Part shown: piece after piece, positions 22,526 to 31,335 of the stretch
Numbering within the stretch: position 1 is the first letter of the stretch
Layout of the letters: every line of letters begins with the position of its first letter
NCBI GenBank assembly: GCA_050291365.1
Contig: JBNKJS010000016.1
Span: 93,574-157,573, forward strand
Length of the DNA stretch: 64,000 nt
Source of the DNA: JAAGZL01 sp050291365
Lineage (GTDB): Bacteria > Pseudomonadota > Gammaproteobacteria > Chromatiales > Chromatiaceae
Reading direction: 5' to 3'
Notes under the pieces: generated by a model
What the model was told of the DNA's origin: nothing
What the model saw: the letters and a program-made list of their open reading frames with translations, nothing else
Database searches by the model: none
Translations under genes and position numbers: made by a program

Positions 22526-23388
22526 TTCTTCTGACCTCGCAGATACATGCGGAAGGCAATGGAGATACTGTTCATGATCAACACCATGGCGACCAGCACC
22601 AGAGCCACACCGTAGGGCAGAGCATCAGGCACACCTGGCACCTGGGTGGAGACCACAAACAGATGCAGGGAGAGGGCCATGGTCTGATCAAACATACTCT
22701 GGGGCAGATATGGCAGAAAAAAGGCGGCCCCGGTGAACATAATGGGTGCGGTCTCCCCGGTGGTGCGCGACACCTCCAGGATCACACCAGTCAGGATACC
22801 ACTGATGGCGTTGGGCAGGACGATGCGGCGAATGGTCTGCCAGCGGGTGGCCCCCATGTTCCAGCAGGCCTCACGGAAGGCGAATGGCACCGCCTGCAGC
22901 GATTCCCTGGTAGATACAATCACCACCGGCAGGGTCATGATGGCCAGGGTAAGGCTGGCGGCGAGAATACTGGTGCCAAATCTAAAGAAGATCACGAAGG
23001 CCCCAACCCCGAACAGGGCATGCACGATGGACGGCACCCCCGCCAGGTTGATAATGGCCAGATTGATAATGCGGGTAAACCAGTTATCTCCAGCATATTC
23101 ACTTAGGTAAATAGCTGCGGCCACCCCCAGCGGAACCGAGATAATCAAGGCCAGAGCCACCAGCCATATCGTTCCCAACAACGCCGGAAATATTCCACCG
23201 GCAGTCATGCCCTTGGTGGGATCGGTAAAGAGAAACTCCAAGGAAATAACGCTGCCTCCCTTGTAAATCAAGGTTCCCAGAATCACCAACACCGGGATAA
23301 CCAGCAGAATGGTCATCAACATGAACAGGGTCTTGAACAACACCTGCATCTTTTTGTTTTTTGCGTTTAGGGCGGACTCTTCAAACAT
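22519..23388 (-). CDS. pstA: Phosphate ABC transporter permease PstA
   Basis: 289 aa with six TM segments and the binding-protein-dependent permease motif in the cytoplasmic loop (EACWNMGATRWQTIRRIVLP), which docks on the ATPase. Start MFEESALNAKNKK gives a short cytoplasmic N-terminus. Forms the membrane channel with PstC. It lies between pstC and the ATPases in the operon. Confidence 0.93.
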   Translation of the reverse strand: MFEESALNAKNKKMQVLFKTLFMLMTILLVIPVLVILGTLIYKGGSVISLEFLFTDPTKGMTAGGIFPALLGTIWLVALALIISVPLGVAAAIYLSEYAGDNWFTRIINLAIINLAGVPSIVHALFGVGAFVIFFRFGTSILAASLTLAIMTLPVVIVSTRESLQAVPFAFREACWNMGATRWQTIRRIVLPNAISGILTGVILEVSRTTGETAPIMFTGAAFFLPYLPQSMFDQTMALSLHLFVVSTQVPGVPDALPYGVALVLVAMVLIMNSISIAFRMYLRGQKKW

Positions 23389-23416
23389 CTCTCTTTATTC
23401 CAAAGCGGTTCTATAC

Positions 23417-24343
23417 CTACTGCTTCTTGATGCCACGAACGATCAGGTCAGCAGTAAGATTGATTACAAATGTGATCAGAAATAGGAATATCCCGATAGT
23501 AAACAGGGCCTGATAATGCTCAGAACCTACTGCGGTCTCACCCAGCTCGGCGGCAATAGTGGCGGTTAGGGCGCGTACAGAATCAAAGACACTTCCCGGA
23601 ATATTCACCGCGTGGCCGGTGGCCATGAGTACCGCCATGGTCTCACCAAAACCGCGCCCCACTCCCAACAACACCGCACCCAGCAGGCCGTTCTTGGCGG
23701 CAGGGATTACGGTCTTGAAGATCACCTGCCAGCGGGTGGCCCCCAGGGCCTCGGCCGCCTCACGATAACGATCCGGCACTGCCTTGAGGGCATCCTCGGC
23801 AATGGAGGTCATGATCGGCGCCGCCATCAGGCCCAGGATGATGCCGGCATTGAGCACATTTAGCCCCACCGGCACATTAAACAGATCGATGATCAGCGGA
23901 TTCATTATGGATAGACCAATAAAGCCCCAGACCACTGATGGAATAGCCGCCAGCAGTTCCACCAGCACCTTGAGGGCCTCCCTGGTGCGACCGGTGGCAA
24001 ACTCACCCACATAGACCGCTGCCCCCAGGGAGAAAGGTATTGCCACCAACATAGCCAGTCCGGTCACCGAGGCAGTGCCGGCCATCAAGGCCAGGATGCC
24101 GTACTCCGGCGCGTCCTCATCACTCGGTTCCCAGTATGGGGAGAGAAAAAACTCTTTGAAGGAGAATCCTTCGAATAGAAACCCGATGCCTTCAGCGGTG
24201 ATAAAAACAAAGATGCCTATTACAAATATTATTGCGGATATACCGCCGATAAAGACCAGGAACTGCACCATCTTGTCGATGTACCAGCCCAGATCACGTC
24301 GATCAAAATCGATATCCAGCATTTTGCCTGTTACTGCCGGCAT
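23417..24343 (-). CDS. pstC: Phosphate ABC transporter permease PstC
   Basis: 308 aa, six TM segments, EAA-type loop (EAAEALGATRWQVIFKTVIP near residue 195). Long first periplasmic loop (about 75-105) typical of PstC. Start ATG is followed by a cytoplasmic stretch ending at DRRDLG. Three bases separate its end of the operon from the PhoU-like gene, so cotranscription is clear. Confidence 0.93.
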   Translation of the reverse strand: MPAVTGKMLDIDFDRRDLGWYIDKMVQFLVFIGGISAIIFVIGIFVFITAEGIGFLFEGFSFKEFFLSPYWEPSDEDAPEYGILALMAGTASVTGLAMLVAIPFSLGAAVYVGEFATGRTREALKVLVELLAAIPSVVWGFIGLSIMNPLIIDLFNVPVGLNVLNAGIILGLMAAPIMTSIAEDALKAVPDRYREAAEALGATRWQVIFKTVIPAAKNGLLGAVLLGVGRGFGETMAVLMATGHAVNIPGSVFDSVRALTATIAAELGETAVGSEHYQALFTIGIFLFLITFVINLTADLIVRGIKKQ

Positions 24344-24346
24344 ACC

Positions 24347-25426
24347 CTAATCCTCAACCTCTGCACCACACATAAGGTCCATCAGATCCTTAATATGCAG
24401 GGCCAGGTTACGGTATAGTGCCTCCAGCTCCTGGGTTTCCAGAGGACCACTAGCGGCACCAACATCCCACTCCAGGGCGTTGGTATGGAAAGGGATCTCT
24501 GACAGATATGAGCTGATGCCACCCTGGAGACTGATAACTACATGCTGCTCAGAAATATCGTGGTGACTGAGTTCGTTCAGGGCTTTAGGTTCAGCCCCTT
24601 CTACATTGCCACCGCGTTCTGATAGAAACTCAATCAAAGATGGATCTATTTCGGCAGCGGGAGCACGTCCGGCACTGCTAAATTTACCGCAATTTGGATG
24701 ATTCTTTTTACCGATGGCTTCAGCAAGTTGGCTGGCAAGTCCATTGTCCTCATCAATGAAAAGAACATTATAAATCTTCGGCTTTTTCTGCATGCCGGTT
24801 ACGGCAAAGATGGTATCCTCACAGATATTCCTACACTGATCCACAACACGTTTTAGCTGATTAAAAACAACAAACAGCGCCAGGGTATCTTTAACCCCCT
24901 GGAGTTCGCTCTTCTCAGTTATCTCAGCATAAACCGCATCCAGGTTGTACTCCGTATTATCAGAAAGATGCTTGGTGCCCTGGGCCAGTTCAGAATTAAG
25001 GTGATTAAATGCCTTGATGGTCTGCTTCACCATGGTCATGGTATCTGCGGTCATCCGCTCCAGTTCGCGCCCGAGAACACCTTGTGGCAGAGCTGACATC
25101 CGCACCCCCTCACGAGCAATAATCACCGCATAATCCCCGATACGTTCAAGCTCTATATTGACGCGAATAATGGACGATATAAGTCGCAGATAGGTACTAC
25201 TAGGCAGATGTACCGCAATAAACCTGTGGCACAGGCGGTCAATCTCACGCATGGCGCGATTAATGGGATAGTCATTCAGGATAGTGGTATAAGCGAGCTT
25301 GTTATTACCCGTTTGCAGGGAGTGAACTGCGTTGCTCAGGGCCTGCTCCACCGCCTCAGCCTGCGCGGCCACTTTGTCGCGAATTTGTCTCTGATCACGA
25401 AACAGACGTTCCTCTAGAAGGGACAT
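24347..25426 (-). CDS. PhoU fused to a degenerate low-molecular-weight phosphatase-like domain
   Basis: 359 aa from the ATG at 25424-25426 (GGTGA seven bases upstream; an in-frame extension to 25510 has no ribosome site). Residues about 1-212 are PhoU: two three-helix repeats with the E-IGDYA metal-ligand motif (LERIGDYAVI). From about 217 the sequence follows the fold of LMW protein-tyrosine phosphatase/arsenate reductase: VLFxxxxNGxxSQxAEA, FSSAGRAPA, and a WD near the C-terminus. The catalytic Cys and Arg of the CX5R loop are replaced (DEDNGLAS), so it should be inactive. PhoU damps PhoR signalling and Pst activity; the extra domain may bind phosphate or a partner. Normal PhoU is about 230 aa. 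Confidence 0.85.
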   Translation of the reverse strand: MSLLEERLFRDQRQIRDKVAAQAEAVEQALSNAVHSLQTGNNKLAYTTILNDYPINRAMREIDRLCHRFIAVHLPSSTYLRLISSIIRVNIELERIGDYAVIIAREGVRMSALPQGVLGRELERMTADTMTMVKQTIKAFNHLNSELAQGTKHLSDNTEYNLDAVYAEITEKSELQGVKDTLALFVVFNQLKRVVDQCRNICEDTIFAVTGMQKKPKIYNVLFIDEDNGLASQLAEAIGKKNHPNCGKFSSAGRAPAAEIDPSLIEFLSERGGNVEGAEPKALNELSHHDISEQHVVISLQGGISSYLSEIPFHTNALEWDVGAASGPLETQELEALYRNLALHIKDLMDLMCGAEVED

Positions 25427-25512
25427 ATCACCGTTACCAAACTTAAAATTAAAAAAATATGCCGGGCTAAGCCTGGCATCCCACACACGTAAGCCAGTTG
25501 ATTGTAACAAAA

Positions 25513-25545
25513 CCCGCCTGGCTATAAGAGGGACAGGCGGGTATT
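25513..25545 (-). terminator. Hairpin between pstS and the PhoU-like gene
   Basis: CCCGCCTG (25513-25520) pairs with CAGGCGGG (25534-25541); on the minus strand a TTTTG run follows. It lies between pstS and the rest of the operon. It would let pstS be made in excess over membrane components, a usual feature of binding-protein genes, with partial read-through to the downstream genes. Confidence 0.6.
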
Positions 25546-25567
25546 ACTATCTATGGAGCATCAATTA

Positions 25568-26440
25568 CTAGTTACAGCTTACATCCCTAACCGGCGCATA
25601 CCCTTTTTTCAACAGTATGCACTGGCCCTTGTCGCTCAAAATCCAGTCCATGTACTTCTTGACAGCGCCCTTAGGCTCGCCATTTGTATACATAAACAGC
25701 GGCCGGGCAATCGGATAACTGCGGTCACTGGCAGTCTTAACGCTAGGATTCACGCATTTAGCTCCATCCTCTTTAGATATACAGGCCATCTTCACATGAT
25801 CTGTGACATAGGCCAGTCCGCTGTAGCCGATGGCGCAGGGGGTCTTTTCTACCAAGTCGACCACATCTTTGGAGCCATGCATATCCAGGGTGCCCTGACG
25901 GAACTTACCCTTCTTACCCAACACAGCCTTTTTGAAATAGGCATAGGTACCTGAGTTATTCTGTCGACTGACCACTACAATCTCATCACTGTCACAACCA
26001 GGCACCTTCAGCCCCACATCAGACCACTTGGTGGCCTTGCCATCACGGACATAGATATCTTTCAGCTGGGTAAATGATAATGACTTTGCAGGGTTTGCGG
26101 AGTTAACATATACCGATAGGGCATCATATCCAACCACATGCTCAACTGGGTCTTGTCCCTTCTTCTTGGCCGTAGCTACCTCTTTTTCCTTCATCTTACG
26201 ACTGGCGTTGGCGATATCTACCGTGCCGTTGATCATGGCCGCTATCCCGGTACCTGATCCACCACCGGAAACAGCCACAGCGGTATCTGGATCTACTCCT
26301 CTGTAAGCCTCGGCCCAGGCCTGGGCTACATTTACCAGAGTATCGGATCCTTTATTTTGAATAACGCTACGCTCTTCAGCATTTACTCCAAGAGCAGCGC
26401 CCGTGGTGATAAGGGCTATCAGTATCTGTCTTAAGTTCAT
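25568..26440 (-). CDS. pstS: Periplasmic phosphate-binding protein PstS
   Basis: 290 aa from the ATG at 26438-26440 (GAGG seven bases upstream). Signal peptide MNLRQILIALITTGAALGVNA. Phosphate-binding motifs: KGSDT near the N-terminus, SGGGSGTG, SRQNNSGT. Four Cys residues (PGCDSD, TPCAIG, MACIS, KCVNP) may form disulfides, unusual for this family. It captures phosphate for PstC/PstA. First gene of the pst-pho operon, with Pho-box-like repeats upstream. Confidence 0.92.
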   Translation of the reverse strand: MNLRQILIALITTGAALGVNAEERSVIQNKGSDTLVNVAQAWAEAYRGVDPDTAVAVSGGGSGTGIAAMINGTVDIANASRKMKEKEVATAKKKGQDPVEHVVGYDALSVYVNSANPAKSLSFTQLKDIYVRDGKATKWSDVGLKVPGCDSDEIVVVSRQNNSGTYAYFKKAVLGKKGKFRQGTLDMHGSKDVVDLVEKTPCAIGYSGLAYVTDHVKMACISKEDGAKCVNPSVKTASDRSYPIARPLFMYTNGEPKGAVKKYMDWILSDKGQCILLKKGYAPVRDVSCN

Positions 26441-26469
26441 TGTCTTCCTCAGCTTTTGATCCATGTTTG

Positions 26470-26513
26470 GTGTAACGGAAGTGTAATAAACAAATGTTAC
26501 AGCATTGTTACAA
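26470..26513 (-). promoter_or_regulatory. Pho-box-like direct repeats upstream of pstS
   Basis: On the minus strand TTGTAAC-AATG-CTGTAAC (26496-26513) shows the 7-4-7 spacing of PhoB boxes, with A in place of C at one position of each repeat relative to the E. coli consensus. A second 7-4-7 pair, GTGTAAC-GGAA-GTGTAAT, lies at 26470-26487 on the plus strand. They lie 30-75 bases before the pstS start, where PhoB would activate transcription. Confidence 0.6.
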
Positions 26514-26560
26514 CATAGCCTGTTTCATTACCAAATGGTCATTTATCTGCAATATAGCGT

Positions 26561-27484
26561 TCAATTGCCCAGCAGGGCATCCAGATGCGCCACCACACTG
26601 CGCCCAAGGGCATTTAAGGCATAGCCACCCTCCAGCACTGATACTATGCGCCCCTCGGCGTATTTGTCTGCAACAACCTTTAATTGAGTGGTTATCCAGG
26701 AGTAGTCTGACTCACGCAATCTAAAATGGGCTATATCATCCTCAATATGCCCATCAAATCCGGCAGAGATCATTATCAGTTGCGGCTTGAAGGCATCAAG
26801 GGCCGGCAACCAACTCTCTTCCACCTTCTGTCGAAATGTATCACCAGCGGTACCAGATGGAAGCGGGATATTCACGATATGATCACAGCCGGTGATATAG
26901 CCACTGTAGGGATAGAATGGATATTGAAAACTGGACCCAAAGAAGACCCTGGGGTCATTCCTGAATATATCCTCAGTGCCGTTACCATGATGAACGTCAA
27001 AATCTATGATCGCTATACGCTCCAGCCCGTACTCATCTAACGCATGGGCCGCACCTACAGCGATATTATTGAAGTAACAAAATCCCATGGCCTGACCACG
27101 CTCTGCATGATGCCCTGGAGGCCGCACGGAACAAAAGGCAATGCGGGTCTCTTTCTGCATTACCAGGTCCACCGCGTACACCACTGCGCCTGCGGAACGC
27201 AACAACGCACCCAGCGTCTTGGGCATCATAAAGGTATCATCATCTAGGCTAAGAATGCCTTGTTGCGGCGCCTCATCAATAATCCTGGAGATATGATCAT
27301 GGTCGTGAACCCGCTCCAGATGCTCTCTTTTCACCACTGGGGCATCATGTTGCAATACGACAAAATCCATACCTGAACTGATCAATCTGTCCTGAATGGC
27401 ATTAAGCCTGGAAGGGCACTCAGGATGATCATTACCAACATCATGCAGCAGGCAATCAGGGTGTGAGATAAATGCTATTGGCAC
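26561..27484 (-). CDS. Histone-deacetylase-family (AcuC-like) deacetylase
   Basis: 307 aa from the GTG at 27482-27484 (GGAG seven bases upstream). Class II HDAC-type signatures: RPPGHHAE (catalytic tandem His, about residue 130), DFDVHHGNGTE (zinc Asp and His) and SAGFDGH (zinc Asp). The enzyme removes acetyl groups from proteins, polyamines or small molecules using Zn2+. Its divergent neighbour is a Pat-type lysine acetyltransferase, so it may reverse that acetylation. Acetylpolyamine hydrolysis remains an alternative. Confidence 0.88.
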   Translation of the reverse strand: MPIAFISHPDCLLHDVGNDHPECPSRLNAIQDRLISSGMDFVVLQHDAPVVKREHLERVHDHDHISRIIDEAPQQGILSLDDDTFMMPKTLGALLRSAGAVVYAVDLVMQKETRIAFCSVRPPGHHAERGQAMGFCYFNNIAVGAAHALDEYGLERIAIIDFDVHHGNGTEDIFRNDPRVFFGSSFQYPFYPYSGYITGCDHIVNIPLPSGTAGDTFRQKVEESWLPALDAFKPQLIMISAGFDGHIEDDIAHFRLRESDYSWITTQLKVVADKYAEGRIVSVLEGGYALNALGRSVVAHLDALLGN

Positions 27485-27712
27485 AGCCAAACTCCGATAC
27501 AACAAACAGACAAAGATGTACTACTATTCATGCATGGGACTGGCGCAATATGGAGGTTAACCTATCTCTCCAGGAGCATCCTAACCCTGCATACAGCAGG
27601 CAATTGTTGGCACTACCTGACCAAATCAATAGTGAAATTTAAATTTAGCACAACCTAAATATGTTTGTATTTTAATTTACTTAATATTTTCTAATTTAGA
27701 ATCGAGACCACA

Positions 27713-30394
27713 ATGGGCCCACATAAACTTGAAAAACTATTCGAACCCGACAGCATAGCCATCTTCGGTGCCAGTGAAAAAGCTAATGGAGTCGGAACCA
27801 CCGTACTCAAGAATCTGATCGAATCAGGTTTCAAAGGACATCTATATCCAATCAATCCGAAATATGAAACGGTACAGGGACTGCCTTGCTACAAAGCATT
27901 GGAAGACCTGGACAGCCCCGTAGACCTGGCAATTGTGGCGGTGCCTACCACTGCCGTCATCAATACGGTTCGCCAGTGCGGTGTATACGGCGTTAACTCA
28001 ATGATTATCCACAGCGCCGGTTTTGGTGAAACAGGAGAGAAAGGAAAGAAGCTGGAAAAGAGTTTGATGGAGACAGCCCGTCATTATGGTATCCACGTCC
28101 TGGGCCCGAACTGTCTTGGCATGATGCGCCCAGACATCGGACTGAATGCCACCTTTCTGGATGCCGTTGCCCCCAAAGGCAGACTGGCTCTGGTGTCCCA
28201 ATCCGGTGCGCTCTGCACTGCAATTATAGATTGGTCAAGACCGCATAAGATGGGATTCTCAACCATAGTTTCCCTGGGTAACGCCAGTGACGTGGACTTT
28301 GGCGATATTCTGGACTACCTGGCCGTAGACAGCATGACCGATGCCATCTTGCTATATGTGGAGGGCATTCACGACTCACGCAGTTTTATGAGCGGGCTAC
28401 GTGTTGCAGCAAATGCCAAGCCGGTGATTGTGCTCAAGGTAGGACGACACAAAAAGGCCGTGGAGGCAGCCACCACCCATACCGGAGCCATGTTCGGGTC
28501 AGATGAAGTATTCGAGGCGGCGCTGGAACGAGCCGGTGTGGTAAGGGCTATGTCCTTTGGGCAACTGTTCGCCGCAGCCGAGATACTCTCTACCAACCGC
28601 AGGGTCAACGGCAACAATCTGGCTATAGTCACCAATGGAGGAGGCCCCGGCATCCTCTCTACCGACAGGGCCATAGATTTAGCAGTCAACATCCCAACCC
28701 TGGAACCTGAGACCATTGCCGAGATAGACAAGTTTCTTCCCTCCTACTGGTCACACGGCAATCCGGTCGACATCCTGGGCGATGCCCCTCCGGAGAAATA
28801 TGGCATGGCGGTTGCGGCCTGTCTTAAGGATAAGAATGTAGACGGCATCCTAACCCTGCTCACTCCTCAGGCTATGAGCAAACCGGACGAGGCGGCCATG
28901 GCGGTGGTTGAGGCCTGGAAGGAGAAGAAGGATAAGCCGGTGCTCTCCTGCTGGATGGGAGACGCAAAGGTAGCCAAGGCGCGTGAACTGTTCTCCGCTA
29001 ACCGTTTGCCCACATTCCTGACCCCGGAGCGGGCAATTGAGGCCTTTGCCTACCTTTCCCGCTACCGACTAAACCAGAAGATGATGCTGCAGACTCCCGG
29101 GCCACTCTCTGACCCCAGACAACCGGATGCTGAAGGGTCCAAGCTTATAATTGAAGCGGCCCTGGCCGAGGGCAGAACAATGCTGTCCGATACAGAGTCC
29201 AAGGCGATTCTGAGTGCATTTCATATCCGGTGCACTCCCACCCTAATAACAAGAACCCCCACTGAGGCACTGGTGGCGGCCGAGTCCGTTGGCTTTCCAG
29301 TCGCCATGAAGATCTGCTCACCCCAGATCTCCCACAAATCTGATGTGCATGGAGTAAAGATAAACATCATGAACGCCCCTGATGTCGCCTCGGCCTTCAA
29401 GTCCATGATGGATGAAACCCGCCGGACTCTACCGGATGTCAAGATTGAGGGCATTACGGTTGAACCCATGGCATCCACCAACGACACCCGAGAGCTTATG
29501 ATCGGGGTTAAACATGACGATATCTTCGGACCAGTGATCGCCTTCGGAGCCGGAGGAACCATGGCCGAGGTGCTACACGACAGCGCAGTAGCCCTGCCAC
29601 CGCTCAACCATGTGCTGGTTAAAAGGCTCATCAGCAGAACCAGGGTCTCCAAGCTGTTGGGGCCATTCCGTCATATGCCTGCGATCAAAACAGAAGCGGT
29701 GGAGAATGTAATCCTGCGGATATCAGAGATGGTGTGCGAACTGCCTCATATCCATGAGCTGGACATCAACCCACTGCTCGCCGACGACAATGGCGTGATT
29801 GCAGTGGACGCCAGGATAAGCATCAAACGTCCACCAAGCTCGCCCGTACGCTACTCTCACATGGCTATCCACCCTTACCCATCCAGCCTGATTAGACATA
29901 CCCATCTGCCTGACGGGACCACTATAAATCTCCGTCCGATCAGGCCGGAAGACGCCGAACTCCTAAAAGAATTCGTACACGACATGTCCCCAGAGTCTAA
30001 GTACTACAGATTCATGCAGGCCATTGATGAGCTGACTCCAGAGATGCTGGTGCGCTTCACCCAACTGGACTATAGCCGGGAGATGGCGATTATCGCAGTT
30101 ACTGACCAGGAGGATAAACCAATTCAGCTGGGGGTAGCGCGCTATACGGTCAACCCGGATGGTGACTCCTGCGAATTTGCCATAGCGGTATCAGACAAAC
30201 ACCACGGCATGGGTATTGGCACTCAACTAATGGAGAGCCTTATGGAGGCGGCACGTTACCATGCAGTCAAGGTAATTGAGGGAGATGTATTGGCCGACAA
30301 CCACCGCATGCTGACCCTTATGCAGCGACTGGGCTTCTCAATCGCCGCGTCAGGTGATGAGCCTGGGGTAAAGAAAGTAGAGAGGTGGTTGTAA
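27713..30394 (+). CDS. Pat/PatZ-type protein lysine acetyltransferase (acyl-CoA synthetase-like + GNAT)
   Basis: 893 aa. Residues 1-460 and 480-700 form the ADP-forming acyl-CoA synthetase parts: CoA-binding (SIAIFGASEK), ligase domain with the active-site His region (VEAATTHTGAM), and an ATP-grasp (SHKSDVHGVK). Residues about 730-893 form a GNAT acetyltransferase with the acetyl-CoA loop around HHGMGIGTQLMESLM. This large architecture is that of PatZ/YfiQ, which acetylates lysines of metabolic enzymes such as acetyl-CoA synthetase. It is divergent from an HDAC-family gene, with 228 bases of shared promoter region. Confidence 0.92.
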   Translation: MGPHKLEKLFEPDSIAIFGASEKANGVGTTVLKNLIESGFKGHLYPINPKYETVQGLPCYKALEDLDSPVDLAIVAVPTTAVINTVRQCGVYGVNSMIIHSAGFGETGEKGKKLEKSLMETARHYGIHVLGPNCLGMMRPDIGLNATFLDAVAPKGRLALVSQSGALCTAIIDWSRPHKMGFSTIVSLGNASDVDFGDILDYLAVDSMTDAILLYVEGIHDSRSFMSGLRVAANAKPVIVLKVGRHKKAVEAATTHTGAMFGSDEVFEAALERAGVVRAMSFGQLFAAAEILSTNRRVNGNNLAIVTNGGGPGILSTDRAIDLAVNIPTLEPETIAEIDKFLPSYWSHGNPVDILGDAPPEKYGMAVAACLKDKNVDGILTLLTPQAMSKPDEAAMAVVEAWKEKKDKPVLSCWMGDAKVAKARELFSANRLPTFLTPERAIEAFAYLSRYRLNQKMMLQTPGPLSDPRQPDAEGSKLIIEAALAEGRTMLSDTESKAILSAFHIRCTPTLITRTPTEALVAAESVGFPVAMKICSPQISHKSDVHGVKINIMNAPDVASAFKSMMDETRRTLPDVKIEGITVEPMASTNDTRELMIGVKHDDIFGPVIAFGAGGTMAEVLHDSAVALPPLNHVLVKRLISRTRVSKLLGPFRHMPAIKTEAVENVILRISEMVCELPHIHELDINPLLADDNGVIAVDARISIKRPPSSPVRYSHMAIHPYPSSLIRHTHLPDGTTINLRPIRPEDAELLKEFVHDMSPESKYYRFMQAIDELTPEMLVRFTQLDYSREMAIIAVTDQEDKPIQLGVARYTVNPDGDSCEFAIAVSDKHHGMGIGTQLMESLMEAARYHAVKVIEGDVLADNHRMLTLMQRLGFSIAASGDEPGVKKVERWL

Positions 30395-30411
30395 AGGCAG
30401 AGAACAGGACT

Positions 30412-30572
30412 TAGGGCCGAGGGCCGAGGACTCTGATATCAGAAACAACTGAGATCCCACTTTAATGCGGGATCAGCATTGTGTCTGGTCACCTCCTGTT
30501 GCCGGATGTTGACCCAGTTAGTGTTCAGCGCCCCTTATTACCTTGGCCCTAGGACCTGATTACTCGGCCCTA
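30412..30572. repeat. GGGCC-rich inverted-repeat block after the acetyltransferase gene
   Basis: TAGGGCCGAG (30412-30421) is repeated in inverted form at 30563-30572, and GGGCCGA is repeated tandemly at the left end. The block between (about 150 bp) contains a further small palindrome (GATCCC..GGGATC, 30453-30474). The GGGCC-A/G-A units resemble the 7-bp VNTR upstream of thiC. Possible remnant of a small non-autonomous repeat element. Confidence 0.4.
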
Positions 30573-30576
30573 CTAC

Positions 30577-31335
30577 CTAGAGACTATAGTCATCCAGAGC
30601 CCTCACCTTTATCTCACGCCACAGGTTACGAAAGGCCAGACCAGACTTACTGCCGGGGGCAAAACTGCTCACCGGCAGGCGTTTTTCTGCCATCAACTCC
30701 ACATTCTTGGCGTAGGGAATGGCGGTGTTAAGCATCTCCTTAACATTATTTGACATTGCCGCAACTATATCCCGCTGCAGCACTCTTCTATCGTCATACA
30801 TGGAAATAAAGGGAAGCCGCTTAAGTTTAAATGATGGCTCTTTGCTGAAATATTTAAGCAATTGATGATAGGTCCGAACAGAGAAGGTGCTGGGTATCAG
30901 GGGAATCAACAGGGCGTCTGCTACACGAAATATATTCTCTGTCATTAGAGATATGCTTGGAGCACAATCAATAATAATTAAATCATACTCGCTCAGCAAT
31001 GGAGATAAGGCTTTTTTAAGATGACCCGATTGACCCTTGGTGTTAGCAAATATCTGATCAAAATTACGTAAAGAAAAATCAGCCGGGATAAGATCCAGGC
31101 CCTCAAAATCGGTCGCCTTAATCGACTTCTCCAATGAGCTGGCATTCTTACCAAGAGATTCAACCCCACCTTTGACCTTAGGCTTTACCCTGAAGCAGAA
31201 GCTGGCTGCCGCCTGGGGATCGAGATCCCACAGCAATGTCCTATAGCCATCACAGGACGCAAGATATGCCAGATTTACTGCTGCTGAGGTCTTGCCTACC
31301 CCGCCTTTAATATTGTGGGTGGCCAGGATTTTCAT
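30577..31335 (-). CDS. ParA/MinD-family ATPase paired with a CHAD protein
   Basis: 252 aa. Deviant Walker A KGGVGKTS near residue 10 with the signature Lys, A' (LIIIDCAPS) and B motifs present. ParA-type ATPases position plasmids, chemosensory arrays and carboxysomes by gradients on the nucleoid. No parB gene is next to it. Its ATG overlaps the end of the CHAD gene (ATGA), meaning tight coupling. The cargo is probably the structure the CHAD protein binds. Confidence 0.9.
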   Translation of the reverse strand: MKILATHNIKGGVGKTSAAVNLAYLASCDGYRTLLWDLDPQAAASFCFRVKPKVKGGVESLGKNASSLEKSIKATDFEGLDLIPADFSLRNFDQIFANTKGQSGHLKKALSPLLSEYDLIIIDCAPSISLMTENIFRVADALLIPLIPSTFSVRTYHQLLKYFSKEPSFKLKRLPFISMYDDRRVLQRDIVAAMSNNVKEMLNTAIPYAKNVELMAEKRLPVSSFAPGSKSGLAFRNLWREIKVRALDDYSL

